NCBI GenBank assembly: GCA_954871525.1
Contig: OX940865.1
Span: 19,080,420 to 19,144,419 of the forward strand
From: Parietaria judaica
Taxonomy: Eukaryota; Streptophyta; Magnoliopsida; Rosales; Urticaceae
Reading direction: 5' to 3'
DNA: 64,000 nt
Below, piece after piece: positions 11,801 through 24,210 of this stretch. Below the pieces are notes generated by a model. The model saw only the letters and a program-made list of their open reading frames with translations, was not told the origin of the DNA and did not search any database. The position numbers were made by a program, and so were the translations under genes. Position 1 is the stretch's first letter. Every line of letters begins with the position of its first letter.

Positions 11801-12963
11801 CTTTCGTCGAATGTCGTGTTGGCTGCAGAATTTACAATGACATCGACTTCTTTCGCAATGGTTTCGGCCAAATCGTTCTCAATTCCGAGATCAGAGTCGC
11901 TTACGTTTCCCACCACCGGAACTAGTTTGCTCAACATGAAATCCTGGTAAGACTTTCCATGACTTTGTTGGAGACGCTTGAAGAGCTCAGTGTTAATGAT
12001 CTAAACAACGTAAATATTAGTAATTTAATTAGTATTTACATCATAACTGACGATGATAATGCAAAATTAAAAAATTAAAGCTACTTCTAATTAACTTTGC
12101 AGGTACTTATACTGTATAAGTTATACATAGGGTATATATGCCGCCACCTCTGGGTTTTTAGTGTTATTTTTTTACAATCTATATGTTGATGGACTATATT
12201 ATAATTTAACAATCTAATCAAATTTCGAGTAATTAACTTATAATCAGTGTCGACCCTAAGCTTATGCGAGTGAAAGCTCCCGCCTGGGCTCTCAGAATTC
12301 GAAAGGCCCCATCTCCGGCAGTCATTGAAAAAATTTCATTAAGCTTCGCAAGCTCAATATATTTTCTTTGAGAGAGATGATGAATGGTGTAAAATTATGG
12401 ACTCGTTTTTGAGAAGTGGGAGCCATTTTTTTTCTTTTGTATGTTTTATTTTTATTTTTATCTAATATCTAAATATTTTAGTTAATTATAAAATTAAACT
12501 TATATTTAATAATTTTTTACCATTTTATTCACCATTGTGTATAATCTATACCATATATAAAGAATTTGTCAAAACAATGACTATCAAACTTAATTATACT
12601 ACCAAATACCTCATGAAAATCTGTCAAAATAATACCTAGCAAACTTATACTACACATATATTTAGGGGTGTAATCGGAGCGGATATCCGTTTTTTTTTTA
12701 CTATCCGGATCCGGTTTTGCGGATATCCAAAAATCACTATTCGGATCCGAAAATCCGGATACCTATTTTTAAAACCTGATTTTATTATCCGAATCCGGTT
12801 TTGAAATCCAAATTCGGATACTATCCGGATATCCGTATTTTTATCCGGGACCAAAAAACAAAAAACAAAAAGATAAAACTTATGTCTCAACCACTAAAAA
12901 AACGTTCACCAAAAAACCATACAAATCTAGTACATGTAAAAAAAATGCATGAGTAAACCTTAA

Positions 12964-12998
<35 letters not shown>

Positions 12999-15900
12999 AT
13001 GAAAATATAAACCGGGTTTAAAAGCGGATACCGGATATCCGGATTTTAGAATAACAAAACCCGTATCCGGATCCGGATATTTGTATCTCGAATCAGGATT
13101 CGGATTCGGATTCAGATTTTAAAATCGAAAACGCATGCGGATGATGATTTTTATCCGGATTTCGAGTTTTAGTTACAACCCTAGTCATATATAGAGAATT
13201 TGCCAAAATATACTTATTAAAATTTTAGTTGCCGATATGCGATATATAACCTATAAGATATATTAAATGACATGCTTAGTAATTCATATGCATTTTTTTA
13301 GATTGACTATGATTATCTTTTAAAATTTTATTTATAATTTATGCAAAGATTATTCATACATTATAAAATGTTTTTTTTATTGAAAATTATAAGATATCTT
13401 CTACTAGAGGCCTCAAAATCCCTCCCGCATAGGGCCCTTCAAAATAAGCACTTCAAAAAATAGGACCGAGCGACCTTGGTTATAATCACGAAACATTATT
13501 TTCTTAATGGATTCTTTTTAAGTAATAAAATGAAATAGGTTGAGTTAAGGGCTGATTTATTATTATAATATATATATATATATATTCTTTTTTATGATTG
13601 ACTAGATAAAACTTTAGGGATAAATTGATAAAATATGATGTTTATAGCAAGGTTTTAAATACCGCTTGCCGATGTCGTTTCACACTTTTTATTTTATGGA
13701 TATATCACTTGTCAATGTGTATGTCAATGGGTATGTTGATGGGTATGCCGATGGATATATCGTTTCGCATATCCTCGAAAGAAGATTTTCGATGGGCATG
13801 CCGATGGATATTCGAGAAATTTAATACCTTGGTTTATAGCAAGGTATTAAAATTAAATTTCTCGAATATCCATCGGCATGCCCATCGAAAATCTTTTTTC
13901 GAGGATATGCGAAACGATATATCCATCGGCATATCCATCGATTGACCTATGAGATACCAATCGATAAGCGATATATCCATAAAATGAAAAGCGTGGAACG
14001 ATATCGGTAAGCGGTATTTAAAACCTTGGTTTATAGAATTAAATTGCTATAATAATATCAGACATGAAAAGAAAAACAAAACACAATAGTGCAACTTTAT
14101 TGACTTACACGTGGCCTATAAATTATGTAGCATTGAGAACTGATAGCAATATATATAGAAAAATCCTATAAAATGCTCATAAACACCTAAAAATTTTCAA
14201 AAAATTACACATAGTTTCATAAAATAATTTTTTTCCATTAATGATAAATTTTTTTTGCCAAAACTAACCTCGATATATATTTATTAATATTATGTATTTC
14301 CTAATCTTAGCTGTTGTCCAATTTCCTAATGATTCCTTTTTAAAATAATTTTCATATTCAAATTTAAATTTTATTCCCTTATTAATTTCTCCTTTTACCA
14401 TCGAATTGCCCTTTCTCGACATTAATTGTAGTCACAGGTAAAGAATGAAAATACAATTTCATGGATACATTACAGTAATTACATTTACAGTACAAACTTA
14501 TATAATTTCTTAGTTTTTTTTATACGATTTTTACTGTATTATTGAAATTTTGTAATTTCAAATACCATTTATTTTTAAAATTTTGTACTTTAGATTACAG
14601 TTCATTATTTACAATAATTTTCACAATGACACAATTGTATACACAACCAGGGCCGTTCTTGAGGGTATACAATGTAGGCGGCCGCCTACAATGTATGAGT
14701 AAATTGGGGGCCCCAAAATTTGTAAAATTGAGACCCTCTGTGGAAGGAAAAAAATATATTGTGTCCACATTTTAAAAATAAAATTCGGCTTTGGGCTTGT
14801 TTTTTCTTTTTATTTTATGGATGCTTAATATTTAATTGGGCCTAATGTAGTATTAATTCAGCCTATTATTGTGGCTTATCGGATTATGCTAACCATACCG
14901 GTCACTGTTGCGCACGCAGAAAGAAGCTTCTCAGAGGGAAAATTGATCGTCTTATCTTCGATCAACCATGTCTCAGGATAGTTTGAGCGGTTTAGTATTA
15001 TTGTCTATCGAACAAAATATGGTTCAAAAACTCGACTATAAAGATTTAATTTGTACTTTTGCCTCTAAAAACGCTAGACGTGTCATATTTAAATGAGTAA
15101 TGTATTCTTCATATATTTTTAACACTTTTTGTATTGATATTTATTTTTACAATACGGGGCCCCAAATCAGTCTTCGCCTAGGGCCCCGACAAACTCAGGG
15201 ATCAACTACGCGACGTTTAAGGAATTTATTTACATTAATTGGTTAATTCTTTTAAGATACAATAAAGGAACATTATCTACACATTATTCGAATATAAGTT
15301 TTCTTATCAAAAAAGATTAATAAAAAATTAATAACTGCAAATACAAATTAAGAAAATATTAATGTTAATAAACTAGGAGGGGTATAATTGTCTAAAAATC
15401 AATAAATTGGTAGTTTTAATTTGTATATCTATAATATGTTTCGACAATTTTTTAAAAGGTTTGAGTAAAATTGGGTCGGAAGTAAAATTGGGTAGTTATG
15501 ATGTAATCCCGTATAATAAGGATATCTTTGGTTGAATTACCTTCCGGAGGTTGAGAAATCACCTAGAAATATTTCTTCAAAGTGAACATACATATATAAC
15601 TTAATTATTACAGAATGATAGTAATGAAAAACTTAGAAAACATACTTCATTCTTTAATCTTCCCATTGCAGCCTCCTTGTTCTTAGCTCTAATCAAGAGA
15701 TATATCTTGTCCACATCATGTGTTGTCCTTAGAATCTTTTCTATGAGAACTATTACCAAAAAAACAAAAATTAAAATCCCATGTTGTTTGACACATAATG
15801 AATTATGACGATATTTGCGGTAAAAATACTTTATATTTTGAGTTCGTAGCACTTTTAAACCTAAAGTTTAAAAGATCACTAACACAATGTTTTTGTAACA

Positions 15901-17640
15901 CTTTCGAACCTAACGTTAAAAAAATCACTAACACTTACATAACATTTTTGTAACACTTTAATACCCGATGTTATAATCTGTTAAAAGAAAGGGTTAATTT
16001 AGATGTATTTTTTTTAAAAAAACTTTCATTTTTTTCTTTGACATACTAACATATATATTTGTGTTTTTAACATTTCTTCCATTACGCCCGTTATGCTACA
16101 TCGTTAACGTAAACATTACTAATGTTAAATCTTTGTAATTAATAATTTGACCGAGTTCTGAAAAAAAAAATATAAACAATAAATCAAAACGTAAAACAAT
16201 TTTAAGTAAAAAATAAATTAATTATGAATTTTTTTAATTGTGATTTAGTTATATATATATATACACATTAACGCGATAATAAAATGTAACATTACGTAAA
16301 ACAACTATAAAAATGTAAATAAACCTTACGTATACAACTATAAAAATGTAAGGTTAGAGCATCTCCATTCCCACGACATTTTAACAAAACGCAGCATAGG
16401 AAGTGCTCCATCCCTACTGAATATCCAACGGGATTTTAGCGTTTTGTTAACTTTAGCTACAGTGCCACGCCAAATTTAGCGTGGCACTATTCATCACTGC
16501 AAAAAAAAAATTATTTTTATTTTTTAGTTCTCCTAAATGTATAGTTTACACTTTACATAATTACACTGATTTGAAAAATTATATCAAATTTATCCTTAAA
16601 ATTATTAATATATTTTTATTTCTTATTATAAACTTATCTTAAATATTTAAAATACCACAATACTTTTTTAATATTAATACAGAAAGAAAGTAACATTAAT
16701 ATTAATACTAAAAGAAAACGTTACAATAACATCTAAATTGAAAATAAAGAACAAAATTTAACGTAATAAAAAATATTTTAATATTTTAATTCGGATGCAT
16801 AATTGTAATTTATTTTATTTTGTTTGTGTTGTATTGTCATTTTATTAAGATAATTATTAATATAACTTTGTGTGTATTTATATATTGAATTATTTTATGG
16901 AATGATGTTTTTTTTAAAATAATAAATATGTGGTAATTGAAATATACTAAGTAAATATATGGGTATATCGTATAAAGATAAATATAAGAAAGTTGAATAT
17001 AAAATTAATATATCAATTTGGTGTAAAAAATGGAGTAGGGATAGAGATGAAGTAATGTTTGATGTGACATTTACTGCAAAATGGAGTATAAATAGAGTAA
17101 CGGAATGGAGATGGTCTTTGTGATGTTGCCACCAAATTTATATATGTATTAAAGTACGTAATATGAAGTACAAACTACAAACATAAGGTATTTTAGCAAC
17201 AAAAAAAAAACCCTTAATTATAATATAATATCATAAACAACTAATTATGTATAAAACAAAATGAAATTAAAGCGTCTACCTTTGGCAAGAAACCCAGTTC
17301 CACCAGTGATTAGAAAGCTTTTCCCCTTAAGGAACTTGACTATGCCAATACCCTCGTCAAATATCTCCAATGAAGATGTGGATTTCGACCCTCCAAAAGG
17401 CACCAAATCTTTAACACCAATCTCATTGTTATTATCAGTTTGGCCCTTCTGATCATTTTGAGTACTTAAAACCAAGCTTCCCTTGTCAACCAAGTCTCTA
17501 GGCTCAATGCCATTATTACCACATCCGAGGCAAAACACCAAGCTCTTCTTTCTGCTTGACGTTTTCGAGAAGAAGCTCCGGTCGTCTCTCTCGAGCTTCG
17601 GAGGCGCAGACGACGAGCAATTGAGAAACAAGCCTTGCAT
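8801..17640 (-). CDS. FAR2: Fatty acyl-CoA/acyl-ACP reductase, MS2/FAR2 type, copy B
   Basis: Complete nine-exon gene, in transcript order: 17640-17280, 15749-15646, 12000-11801, 11695-11595, 11454-11259, 11138-10977, 10430-10349, 9695-9295, 8966-8801; predicted 590 aa (Arabidopsis MS2 is about 616). Exons 2-9 match copy C exactly in length. Seen: a basic, Ser-rich N-terminus fitting a plastid transit peptide, KDLVPFGG, Rossmann TGGTGFLAK, catalytic YVFTK and a sterile domain ending [11 protein letters not shown]. Role as for copy A. The gene spans 8.8 kb, against 3.3 kb for copy C, because intron 2 (12001-15645) and intron 1 (15750-17279) are full of transposons. Oddity: STAYVNG reads AYGNG here (GTG to GGG at the Val codon). 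Protein expectation is strong; full activity is less sure. Confidence 0.9.
10469..10943. repeat. Tandem duplication (about 232-bp period) in FAR B intron 6
   Basis: Two adjacent diverged copies, about 10469-10700 and 10701-10943. Shared landmarks are GTAACTAATTTGTG, TATATACACTAGGGTCAAC, GGTAACGATGGTTTG and GTGTGTGCGCGTGTGTG. The second copy has small insertions and many substitutions, so the duplication is not recent. Confidence 0.85.
12663..13183. mobile_element. Element rich in CCGGATATCC motifs, nested in the hAT element
   Basis: The ends TAGGGGTGTAA and TTACAACCCTA are inverted with one mismatch. Both flanks (about 12670-12850 and 13020-13165) are packed with variants of GGATATCCGGAT, themselves palindromic, around an AT-rich core that includes an AAAT microsatellite. 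The layout suggests a non-autonomous DNA transposon with subterminal transposase-binding repeats. The target duplication is ambiguous (CATATATT against CATATATA, two bases off the edge). The same motif style recurs near 63510-63640. Confidence 0.6.
12962..13000. repeat. (AAAT)n microsatellite
   Basis: About nine to ten uninterrupted AAAT/TAAA units in the AT-rich core of the CCGGATAT-rich element. Confidence 0.9.
13648..13831 (+). mobile_element. Small hAT-like MITE, first of a twin inverted pair
   Basis: A 184-bp element starting CAAGGTTTTAAATACCG and ending ATTTAATACCTTG (terminal inverted repeat CAAGGTNTTAAAT). GTTTATAG, 8 bp, lies immediately on both sides (13640-13647 and 13832-13839). 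The interior repeats GATGGGTATGCCGATGGATAT-like words. There is no coding capacity; hAT is inferred from the 8-bp target site. Confidence 0.8.
13840..14028 (-). mobile_element. Small hAT-like MITE, second of a twin inverted pair
   Basis: A 189-bp element whose reverse complement matches the first unit along its whole length. It starts CAAGGTATTAAAAT and ends AAATACC-like CTTG sequence, and is flanked by the same 8-bp word GTTTATAG at 13832-13839 and 14029-14036. Together the two units form a near-perfect palindrome of about 380 bp. Confidence 0.8.
14648..15206 (+). mobile_element. Deleted hAT element with remnant of transposase C-terminus
   Basis: It starts CAGGGCCGTTCTTGAGGG; near the right end GGGGCCCC...CGCCTAGGGCCCC mirrors the left-side GGCGG...GGGGGCCCC block. 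Flanks TACACAAC and TACGCGAC match at 6 of 8 bases. At about 14888-15095 (plus strand) a broken frame recalls the hAT dimerisation region: a stretch like [17 protein letters not shown] followed by SSINH, with stop codons afterwards. The remainder of the transposase is absent. It lies in intron 2 of FAR copy B, in the antisense direction to the gene. Confidence 0.7.
16357..17116. mobile_element. Tourist/Harbinger-like element in FAR B intron 1
   Basis: The ends are GAGCATCTCCATTCC and the complement of GGAATGGAGATGGTC, an inverted pair of the GAGCATCTCCA class that is common in plants. Flanks are TTA (left) and TTT (right), close to the 3-bp TWA target of PIF/Harbinger elements. It spans 760 bp, is AT-rich inside, and has no coding sequence. 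Just left of it, 15850-16350 has short direct repeats (ATAACATTTTTGTAACACTTT-like and ACTATAAAAATGTAA). Confidence 0.6.
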
Positions 17641-17706
17641 GGTCACTAACTAATAAAATGAAGTGATCAATGTTGAGAAAAGAAAACTTTATATTAGTAC
17701 GATGAA

Positions 17707-17707
<1 letters not shown>

Positions 17708-17739
<32 letters not shown>
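17708..17739. repeat. (AT)n microsatellite upstream of FAR B
   Basis: A run of AT units starting about 68 bp upstream of the FAR B start codon. It could supply or disturb a TATA element, since TATATA is read on the gene's strand. Confidence 0.85.
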
Positions 17740-17743
<4 letters not shown>

Positions 17744-18280
17744 GAAATAGAATTGATGGGACCGTTTATGAAGCCTGGCTGATCAATTGTCCGGTTTCAA
17801 TATAAGCACGTTATTTTCCTTAACAGTTTGTGGCAATAAAAATCTAAGGAAATTGTACGAAATACTTATTTTGTGTCAAACATTTCAAAAAACTACCCAT
17901 TGTGTGTGTAAAAAACTATCCATAATGGTGTAAAAAACTACAAAATTTATTGAGTTAACATAACATAATGTGTGTAAAAAACTACAAAATTTATTGGTCC
18001 ACCAATTAGAAATGATCACAATCAAATAAATATACATTATATTCATAATTTCATATTTCATAGAATGGATCAAGTACACTTATTTTGGGACTCATGAGGT
18101 GTACTCGGCCCATATTATAACATTATATTTCATAATTTTATATAAACCCGTATAATACATACATACAAACAAATGTTATGTCATATACATAAGATAATTG
18201 GATCAAAATCATGTAGGCCCTGCTTGATTAATGAATACTTAGTTTTATAATTAATTTTTATATATATATGTTAATGCGTA
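17740..18280. other. Upstream region of FAR B with short direct repeats
   Basis: No gene seen. At about 17880-17998 the phrase GTGTAAAAAACTA(C/T) recurs three to four times, with ACAAAATTTATTG duplicated. The rest is AT-rich sequence. Any FAR B regulatory sites here cannot be identified from sequence alone. Confidence 0.5.
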
Positions 18281-19560
18281 AAAATGACTTTAACTCAGGA
18301 CCCAATCTACGGTCCGAGCCCCGAGCAGGCCCCGGTCGTCGTGTGGGTAATAAGATGTAGAGTCAATGCGAGTTGACTACTGATCGTCAAAGATGAGGGC
18401 GAGTTCTTCGTCTTGGGCGAGCCTCTAGGTTGTTCTTGGCGATCCTTGATGAACTTCCTTCGTTGGCAAGCTCATTTTCTAGGCGAATTCCTTGTCCTGG
18501 TGAAGTTCCGGGGTATTCTTGATAATTCTTCGTGATCTTTCTTTCCTTGGCGAGCTCCTATGCTGAGAGATGATCTGCAAAAAAGGGTAGATTGGTCCCT
18601 CACCCAGTCGCTTATTCTTGGGCGAGGCTGCCTACGTATCTCGTTGAGAATCAGATCCCATGTAGTTCAGGGTTATTAATAAATGGATGACTGACGATGT
18701 GGTTTGGCTCGTCGGAGATGTTGATGTTGGCGGTGGAGGGCTGACCTTTGCCACTGGCGAGGGTATTTTAGGCAAGGGTGTCGCAGTAGACGGCGCGGGT
18801 GTTGGCGAACTCGTGTTTGCCGAGGGCCTTGACCGCCGAGGGAGGTCTTCGCGGATTCATTTGTTATATTAGGCTTTGGCGCGTGACCACGTTGAACAAC
18901 TTCTCTCAGGCGAAACTCAATCCCTGTCAAGTCTTAACTCTATTTGAACTTTTCTGGCGAACTCCAGAGGCGTCGAGGCGCGGGCCGAAGAAATACCAGA
19001 GGGGGCAAATTTCCAGAGAGAGAAAGAAGAGATAGAAGCTCGGGTGAAAGCTGTGAGAGAATGTGTAAAATGAGGAGGAGGATACCCTTATTTATAGGTA
19101 AATGGGGCAACCACTTCTCCCTGAATTAAGGAGAATTAATGGAAAATATCCTCTTTTAACTATGTGAAATTCATGGTCCTCCCTGGAAGGTTGACAAAAG
19201 GGCTCGTCGAACTCCCGATGTGCGGAATGGGGTTGCTTGAAGCTTCGTGGTTCGCTAGTAGGACCTTTCGGGGGTCCGCGGGCCTCTATATTGAGTTATG
19301 TGGACTCTACACGACTTCCCGAGGACCGTCGTAAACTCGGATCTCCTCGTCGTGTGCAATTATTGCTAGTTATCCCCTGGTCATTGGTATTTGCGATGGG
19401 GGTTGCCAAGGCGATGGGGCTCGCTGGGGGACCTCGCCAGGAGGCTCGTCAGGGCACCTTTCCAGAATTACCTTTTACAATGATAAACTTTTTGGTCAAG
19501 GGTTTTGTCTTCTTGGTCTTCAGGGCTCCGGGCCTCGCCAAATACGTTTGGTCTTAGGCC
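18281..19560. other. GC-richer block, probable LTR-retrotransposon remnant
   Basis: Base composition changes sharply from the AT-rich surroundings, with recurrent GGCGAG/CTCGCC words. On the minus strand CCTATAAATAAGGG near 19085-19100 resembles an LTR TATA box about 100-200 bp before a GC-rich leader. Short frames on both strands match nothing I know. I could not define LTR ends or a target duplication, so the class is inferred. Confidence 0.4.
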
Positions 19561-20426
19561 TTTGGTCTTCGACTTTGTTAGTGAGTTTTGACTTTCACCA
19601 ATGAGGTCCAATTTTTAGATAGCTCATAAAATGCACATAATAAATATAATTTATTTCATATTGACAAGCATATATTCATGCAAATTTTTACAAGCGTATT
19701 TTGGATAATACAAGCTTGATGTACATCAAAAGTTTGCGAAAGAAACAATCACTAATTTTGGTTTAATCCTTCGATCCGAAAATCTAATTATAGATTCTTC
19801 TTCTCTCACTTTCTCTTAATATATCTAATACTACTTTCAAGTATATATATATTTATAGGGGCGGATTTAGTGAGGGCCGAGCGGAACAGGCTAGCGTATT
19901 CGAAGTACTTGTATCACGCAAGACCGTCACTCAAACATACTAAGAAGCCGGATGGCGGTAGACCGGAATCCGCAATCTCGATAGAAGTAGACATTTAGAA
20001 TGTGCTTCAATGTATTATTATTTGTCTTATTAAATTAAAGTTAGGAATACTACTCATCACCAACCAACTAAACAGCTCATGTCATGTAGTACGAGCTAGC
20101 TATCACTTGTTATTAATTTCTTCGGACAATCCCAAGTTCATTCATATTCACACAACTAAGAAATCTCTCGAAGATCACACAAGCTATTTGATGTGATACT
20201 GATACACAAATCATTTAATATAGAAATCCTCAACTACTTTTTTAGATTTTGATTAAATGTCTTTAATAATTCGTGGGATGCTAAACACGTTGCAAGAAGA
20301 TAATCCATTCTGGAAAATAATTATATATAAAAAATAAAAAAATAAAAAATTATTATTTTTCTACTTGGTATATTTACTTTGCTGGAGCTTCACCCATAAG
20401 TATTTGTAATTCTATTAGAGCATACG
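19561..20426. other. Intergenic, no gene seen
   Basis: AT-rich sequence without a supported coding region. At 20085-20180 a stretch containing CCCAAGTTCATTCATATTCACACAA resembles the sequences near 8445-8475 and 28350-28385, the regions just 3' of FAR copies B and C. It may be a diverged duplicate of FAR downstream DNA. Confidence 0.5.
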
Positions 20427-23400
20427 CAGTGGCGGATCTAGAAAATCATTTTGAAGGGGGCTATAAATTTTTTTGATTAAATATATACCAAATAATTCAA
20501 CAGCAACAGTAACAAAATATATCGGATTACTCGACTGTAATAATTACAAAATATACAGGACAATTCAACGGTAATAGTTACAAAATATATTGGATTTGTC
20601 TTCACTGCCCGTCAGATTCTATTTCTAAGTCCAAAAAGCCCAATTCGCATGATCAAAACCAAGTCCTGGACAATAGCAATAAACATCAAATTATTAAAGC
20701 AACCAAATGCCCAAAAAATATATTGAATATGAAGTTAGAAGTTAAAACACGTACCTAATCAAAACTGAGAGCGCATTTTTTTCATATTGCGAAAATCGTC
20801 AATAACAGAATCAATACTTATTTGCAATGCTAATTCTTTCTCAATATAGAGAAGCAAACTATCAGCCAAAAAGTCCATCTTCCATCCTGTTTCGACGTGT
20901 ATTCTTCACAATGTTCATACCAGAAAAAGAGCGATCTGTTGTAGCAGTAGAAACCGGAAGTGTGAGAACAAGACTACAAGAGTGATCACTCTATATACAA
21001 GAGGGCATGTCTTTGGCCATCTAGTCTTTGTCATCCATTGAGATAGATCAGAAAGAGTTTCCAATTCATCAAATTCTGAATGTTTAAGAACTTGAGCAAA
21101 TTGGACTACTTGTGGGCGTAGTTGTACCAATTCATATTCAATAAAATCGGAATGATAGAATTTATGAACCAATTTGCAAATATCATCAACTCTAAATGAT
21201 AAACGCATCTCTCTCGGGTCTAAATCAGAACTCAAAATCATCAATTCAGTCGCACTATCATTGAATCTGTAGTTAAGCTCGTGCAATTGAGTATCAATCG
21301 CTACAAAGAAAATACCTGGCAGAGATAACAAAGAAAACACTTGTGTGAAAGCATGCATCGTTGGACAATCCTATACATGCAACCATAATATATTTACTAA
21401 AAATGCTATATATACTTATGTTTATGTTACTATCAATTTTTTATTTTAAAAATACCTGCTTTGTAGTAACGCTCCTCTGTAATGTTTTCTTGTTGATGGC
21501 GAGGTTTTCCTCTTCTAGGCTTATGAAAAGCTGTGAGATCCGGAAATTCCAATGAGACCTTTTCACAAAAAAATCTCACATCATGCATTAATTTTTCCCA
21601 TACAAGTGCCATCGCATTTAAAATGTCTTGAGATTGAAGTTTGAGAGCTTGACATAAGGTATCAAAAATCTCTAAAGAAATTTCTTCAAAACGTCATCAA
21701 CTTGAGGATTATAGCTAGCGATCAAGCTTCTTAATTCCAAGAAATTTCCACGATTCAAAGATGCCTCGGACTCGTCATGGCCTCTAAGAGCAAATCCTTG
21801 CTTCGTAAGCCAACGAACGACATCGATTGTAGTTTTCAAAGGAATTCGATTGTCCTTGATATTTTGTGTCAAAAAATTTTCAAAATTATTTGCGATATGA
21901 CATGATTGGTCCAAAAGATCTTTCCAAGATTTCTCGGCTTTATTATGAGTTGAATTTGTATCTTTTTCAATATGTGTCAAGAAGGCACATTTAGCTCCGT
22001 TTCTCACCTTTGTTGGACATATGTGTTCTTAAACAAGATATTTTATCCATTTGTAAAAGATTATGACAAGTCGTTGAATAAAGATGATGCTTATTATGAT
22101 AATCTTATTATAGTTTCTGGTAGAGTAAAATAGAATGTTTGATTCCTTAGTTCATGAAGGATGCACTTATGTTATTATTATCACAACAGAGTTAATGTGA
22201 GGAAGAATTAATAATCATAATAAGTGAACTTAAAATGTCCGTGACCTGATTAACTGGGTGGGAGCCCATTAATCGTATAAGGTCATTAATGTGACTAAGT
22301 GATAATCCTATTCTGGATTTTGTGTGTGTCACACCCACTAGAAGTGCATTAAGTATGAAGTGTCTTCATACTGGACTGGACCTGACTTAAACTCCGGAAG
22401 TTATCATATAAGACCGTCACTGATAACTTGAAGTTGAGTCACTAGTAGATTATCAAATGGATATTCGATCTAAGTCCTGAGTGATCTTGAGTCCAAGCTG
22501 CTGGCTTGATTGTTCTTTGATTTAACCGATAAAGAATACGAAATATTACCGCTGTTCCCAACACTATTATTTTGGGAACATGATAGTCAGCAGTAAGGGT
22601 AGCTTGGTCATAGACATGGGCATCACACAGCTCTCTTAAGAGTCATGATGATTCCCTTGGTTGTCAGTGGTGAGAAGTGAGAGGTACTCGTGCGCAACTT
22701 ATGAATCGAAACCATAAGTGGGTTACTCATAATATTACTGACTGAGTCAAGGATGAAAAATGCAATGAGGGGCATAACGGTAGAAACCGTCTTCTCGTTT
22801 ATGAATCATCAAGTGAAAGATCAATAACCCGAATTTGATTGTATCAATGGACACCCTGCTATTATAAAGGGAATAATATATACCGTATCACTAAAGAGTG
22901 CAGCCTCGGGTCTATAGTGGAATCACTTCGAGGTTTGACGAGCAACTAACAGTTCGTTGGAGCTTAAGTAATACAGGTCCATGGTCCCCAGGATAGTTCC
23001 GTAACGGATAATACATACGTGATTAAAATACATTCTGGATAATGTTTAATCATTTGGCTTGACTTATAAAACTGAAAGGTCTGTGGCAGACATCAGATAG
23101 TTTTATCGTTAGCGTGGCAAAAGTATCATATTTTGGTACACGAAATTAACTGATAAAATAAAGTTATAATTTAGATTTTTTATCAGCACCATGTTGTTGG
23201 AAATTAAATTCTAAGCAACTTTTCTTTTTGAACCAAGTCATTTCGACTTACGGTTAGTGATTTATGGATTTTCTAAGTTTATGATCGGTTCGATAAACTT
23301 TGAAATTAAATCACGTGTCGCGAATTTAAATGATGGTGTGGCACCATGAAATTTTAATGTGTGATATTGAGATCAGGATTTATTAATATAATTTAATTAT

Positions 23401-23950
23401 TTGGATTTAATTATTAATATCTTATTAATAATTAATTAATAATTAATAGATTTATATTAATAAATAAAAATATATATTTATATATATTCATATGTGTAAA
23501 TTCGAATTAGGGTTTGATATATGAAACCCTAGTTAAATTCGAATGGCATGATTTGGTATTTCCATATTTGCGGCATAAGTACCAAATGTTTTGGTATTTT
23601 GGCAAATCCCTAAAATCAATATTATCCATTGGATCGGTTATGATTTAATATCAACCGTTGGATTAGGATATTGATAAATTTGAAATTTAATGACTTGATG
23701 ACCAAGTTTTATTTTTCGAATCTGATTAATTAATTGTATCCGTCAGATCGGTCTAAGATTTAATCTCTACCGTCGGATTGAAAATTAATTAATTATATAT
23801 ATCTATATATATTCGAATTATGGTTTAAGGATAAATTCGAGATTTTTTTTTAATAAATCTTTTTATTTGATTTTTATCCTAAACTAATTTGATCCATTAG
23901 ATCGGTTTAAAGATTTATCTCAACCGTTGGATCTAGATAATAATGATTCG

Positions 23951-23952
<2 letters not shown>

Positions 23953-23984
<32 letters not shown>
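23953..23984. repeat. (AT)n microsatellite
   Basis: Uninterrupted AT dinucleotide run inside the LTR-like insertion. Confidence 0.9.
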
Positions 23985-23987
<3 letters not shown>

Positions 23988-24195
23988 AATTCGAATTTTA
24001 TCCTGATAAGAAGATAAGGTTGGATTTTTGATTTATCTAAATCTTTCTTATTTAATTAAAAATCCCTAATTAATTATATCCATTGGATTTAGATGAGATT
24101 AAATCTGGACCATTGGATTAAGATAATTAATTATATTTAATTAATAGAATTCGAAATTAGGGAGGAAAATTCTCCAATTCGGTTACGGTTTTGAG

Positions 24196-24210
24196 CCTAT
24201 AAATAGGAGG
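24196..24210 (+). promoter_or_regulatory. TATA box of the LTR-like insertion
   Basis: CCTATAAATAGG is a textbook plant TATA box, followed about 30 bp on by CATTTTTCACACC, a plausible start of transcription. Its orientation is opposite to the broken hAT gene. Confidence 0.55.

Larger units (their letters stand above)
12245..13478. mobile_element. Non-autonomous hAT-like element in FAR B intron 2
   Basis: TTATAATC occurs at 12238-12245 and 13480-13487, a perfect 8-bp direct repeat at or within one base of the element ends. End sequences CAGTGTCGACC and the complement of GGTCG...CCTTG share a CARKGTCG start. Subterminal GGGCTCTC...GGCCCC and GAGGCCTC...GGGCCC blocks resemble plant hAT families. 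No transposase is visible. The centre is occupied by a second element (12663-13183). Confidence 0.6.

Noticed and set aside
12962..13000. CRISPR-like or regulatory repeat array
   Set aside because: It is a simple AAAT microsatellite with no spacers, in a plant nuclear sequence.
13625..13945. 106-residue Met-rich protein
   Set aside because: Its composition comes from repeated GGGTATG words within the twin MITEs; it is not a gene.
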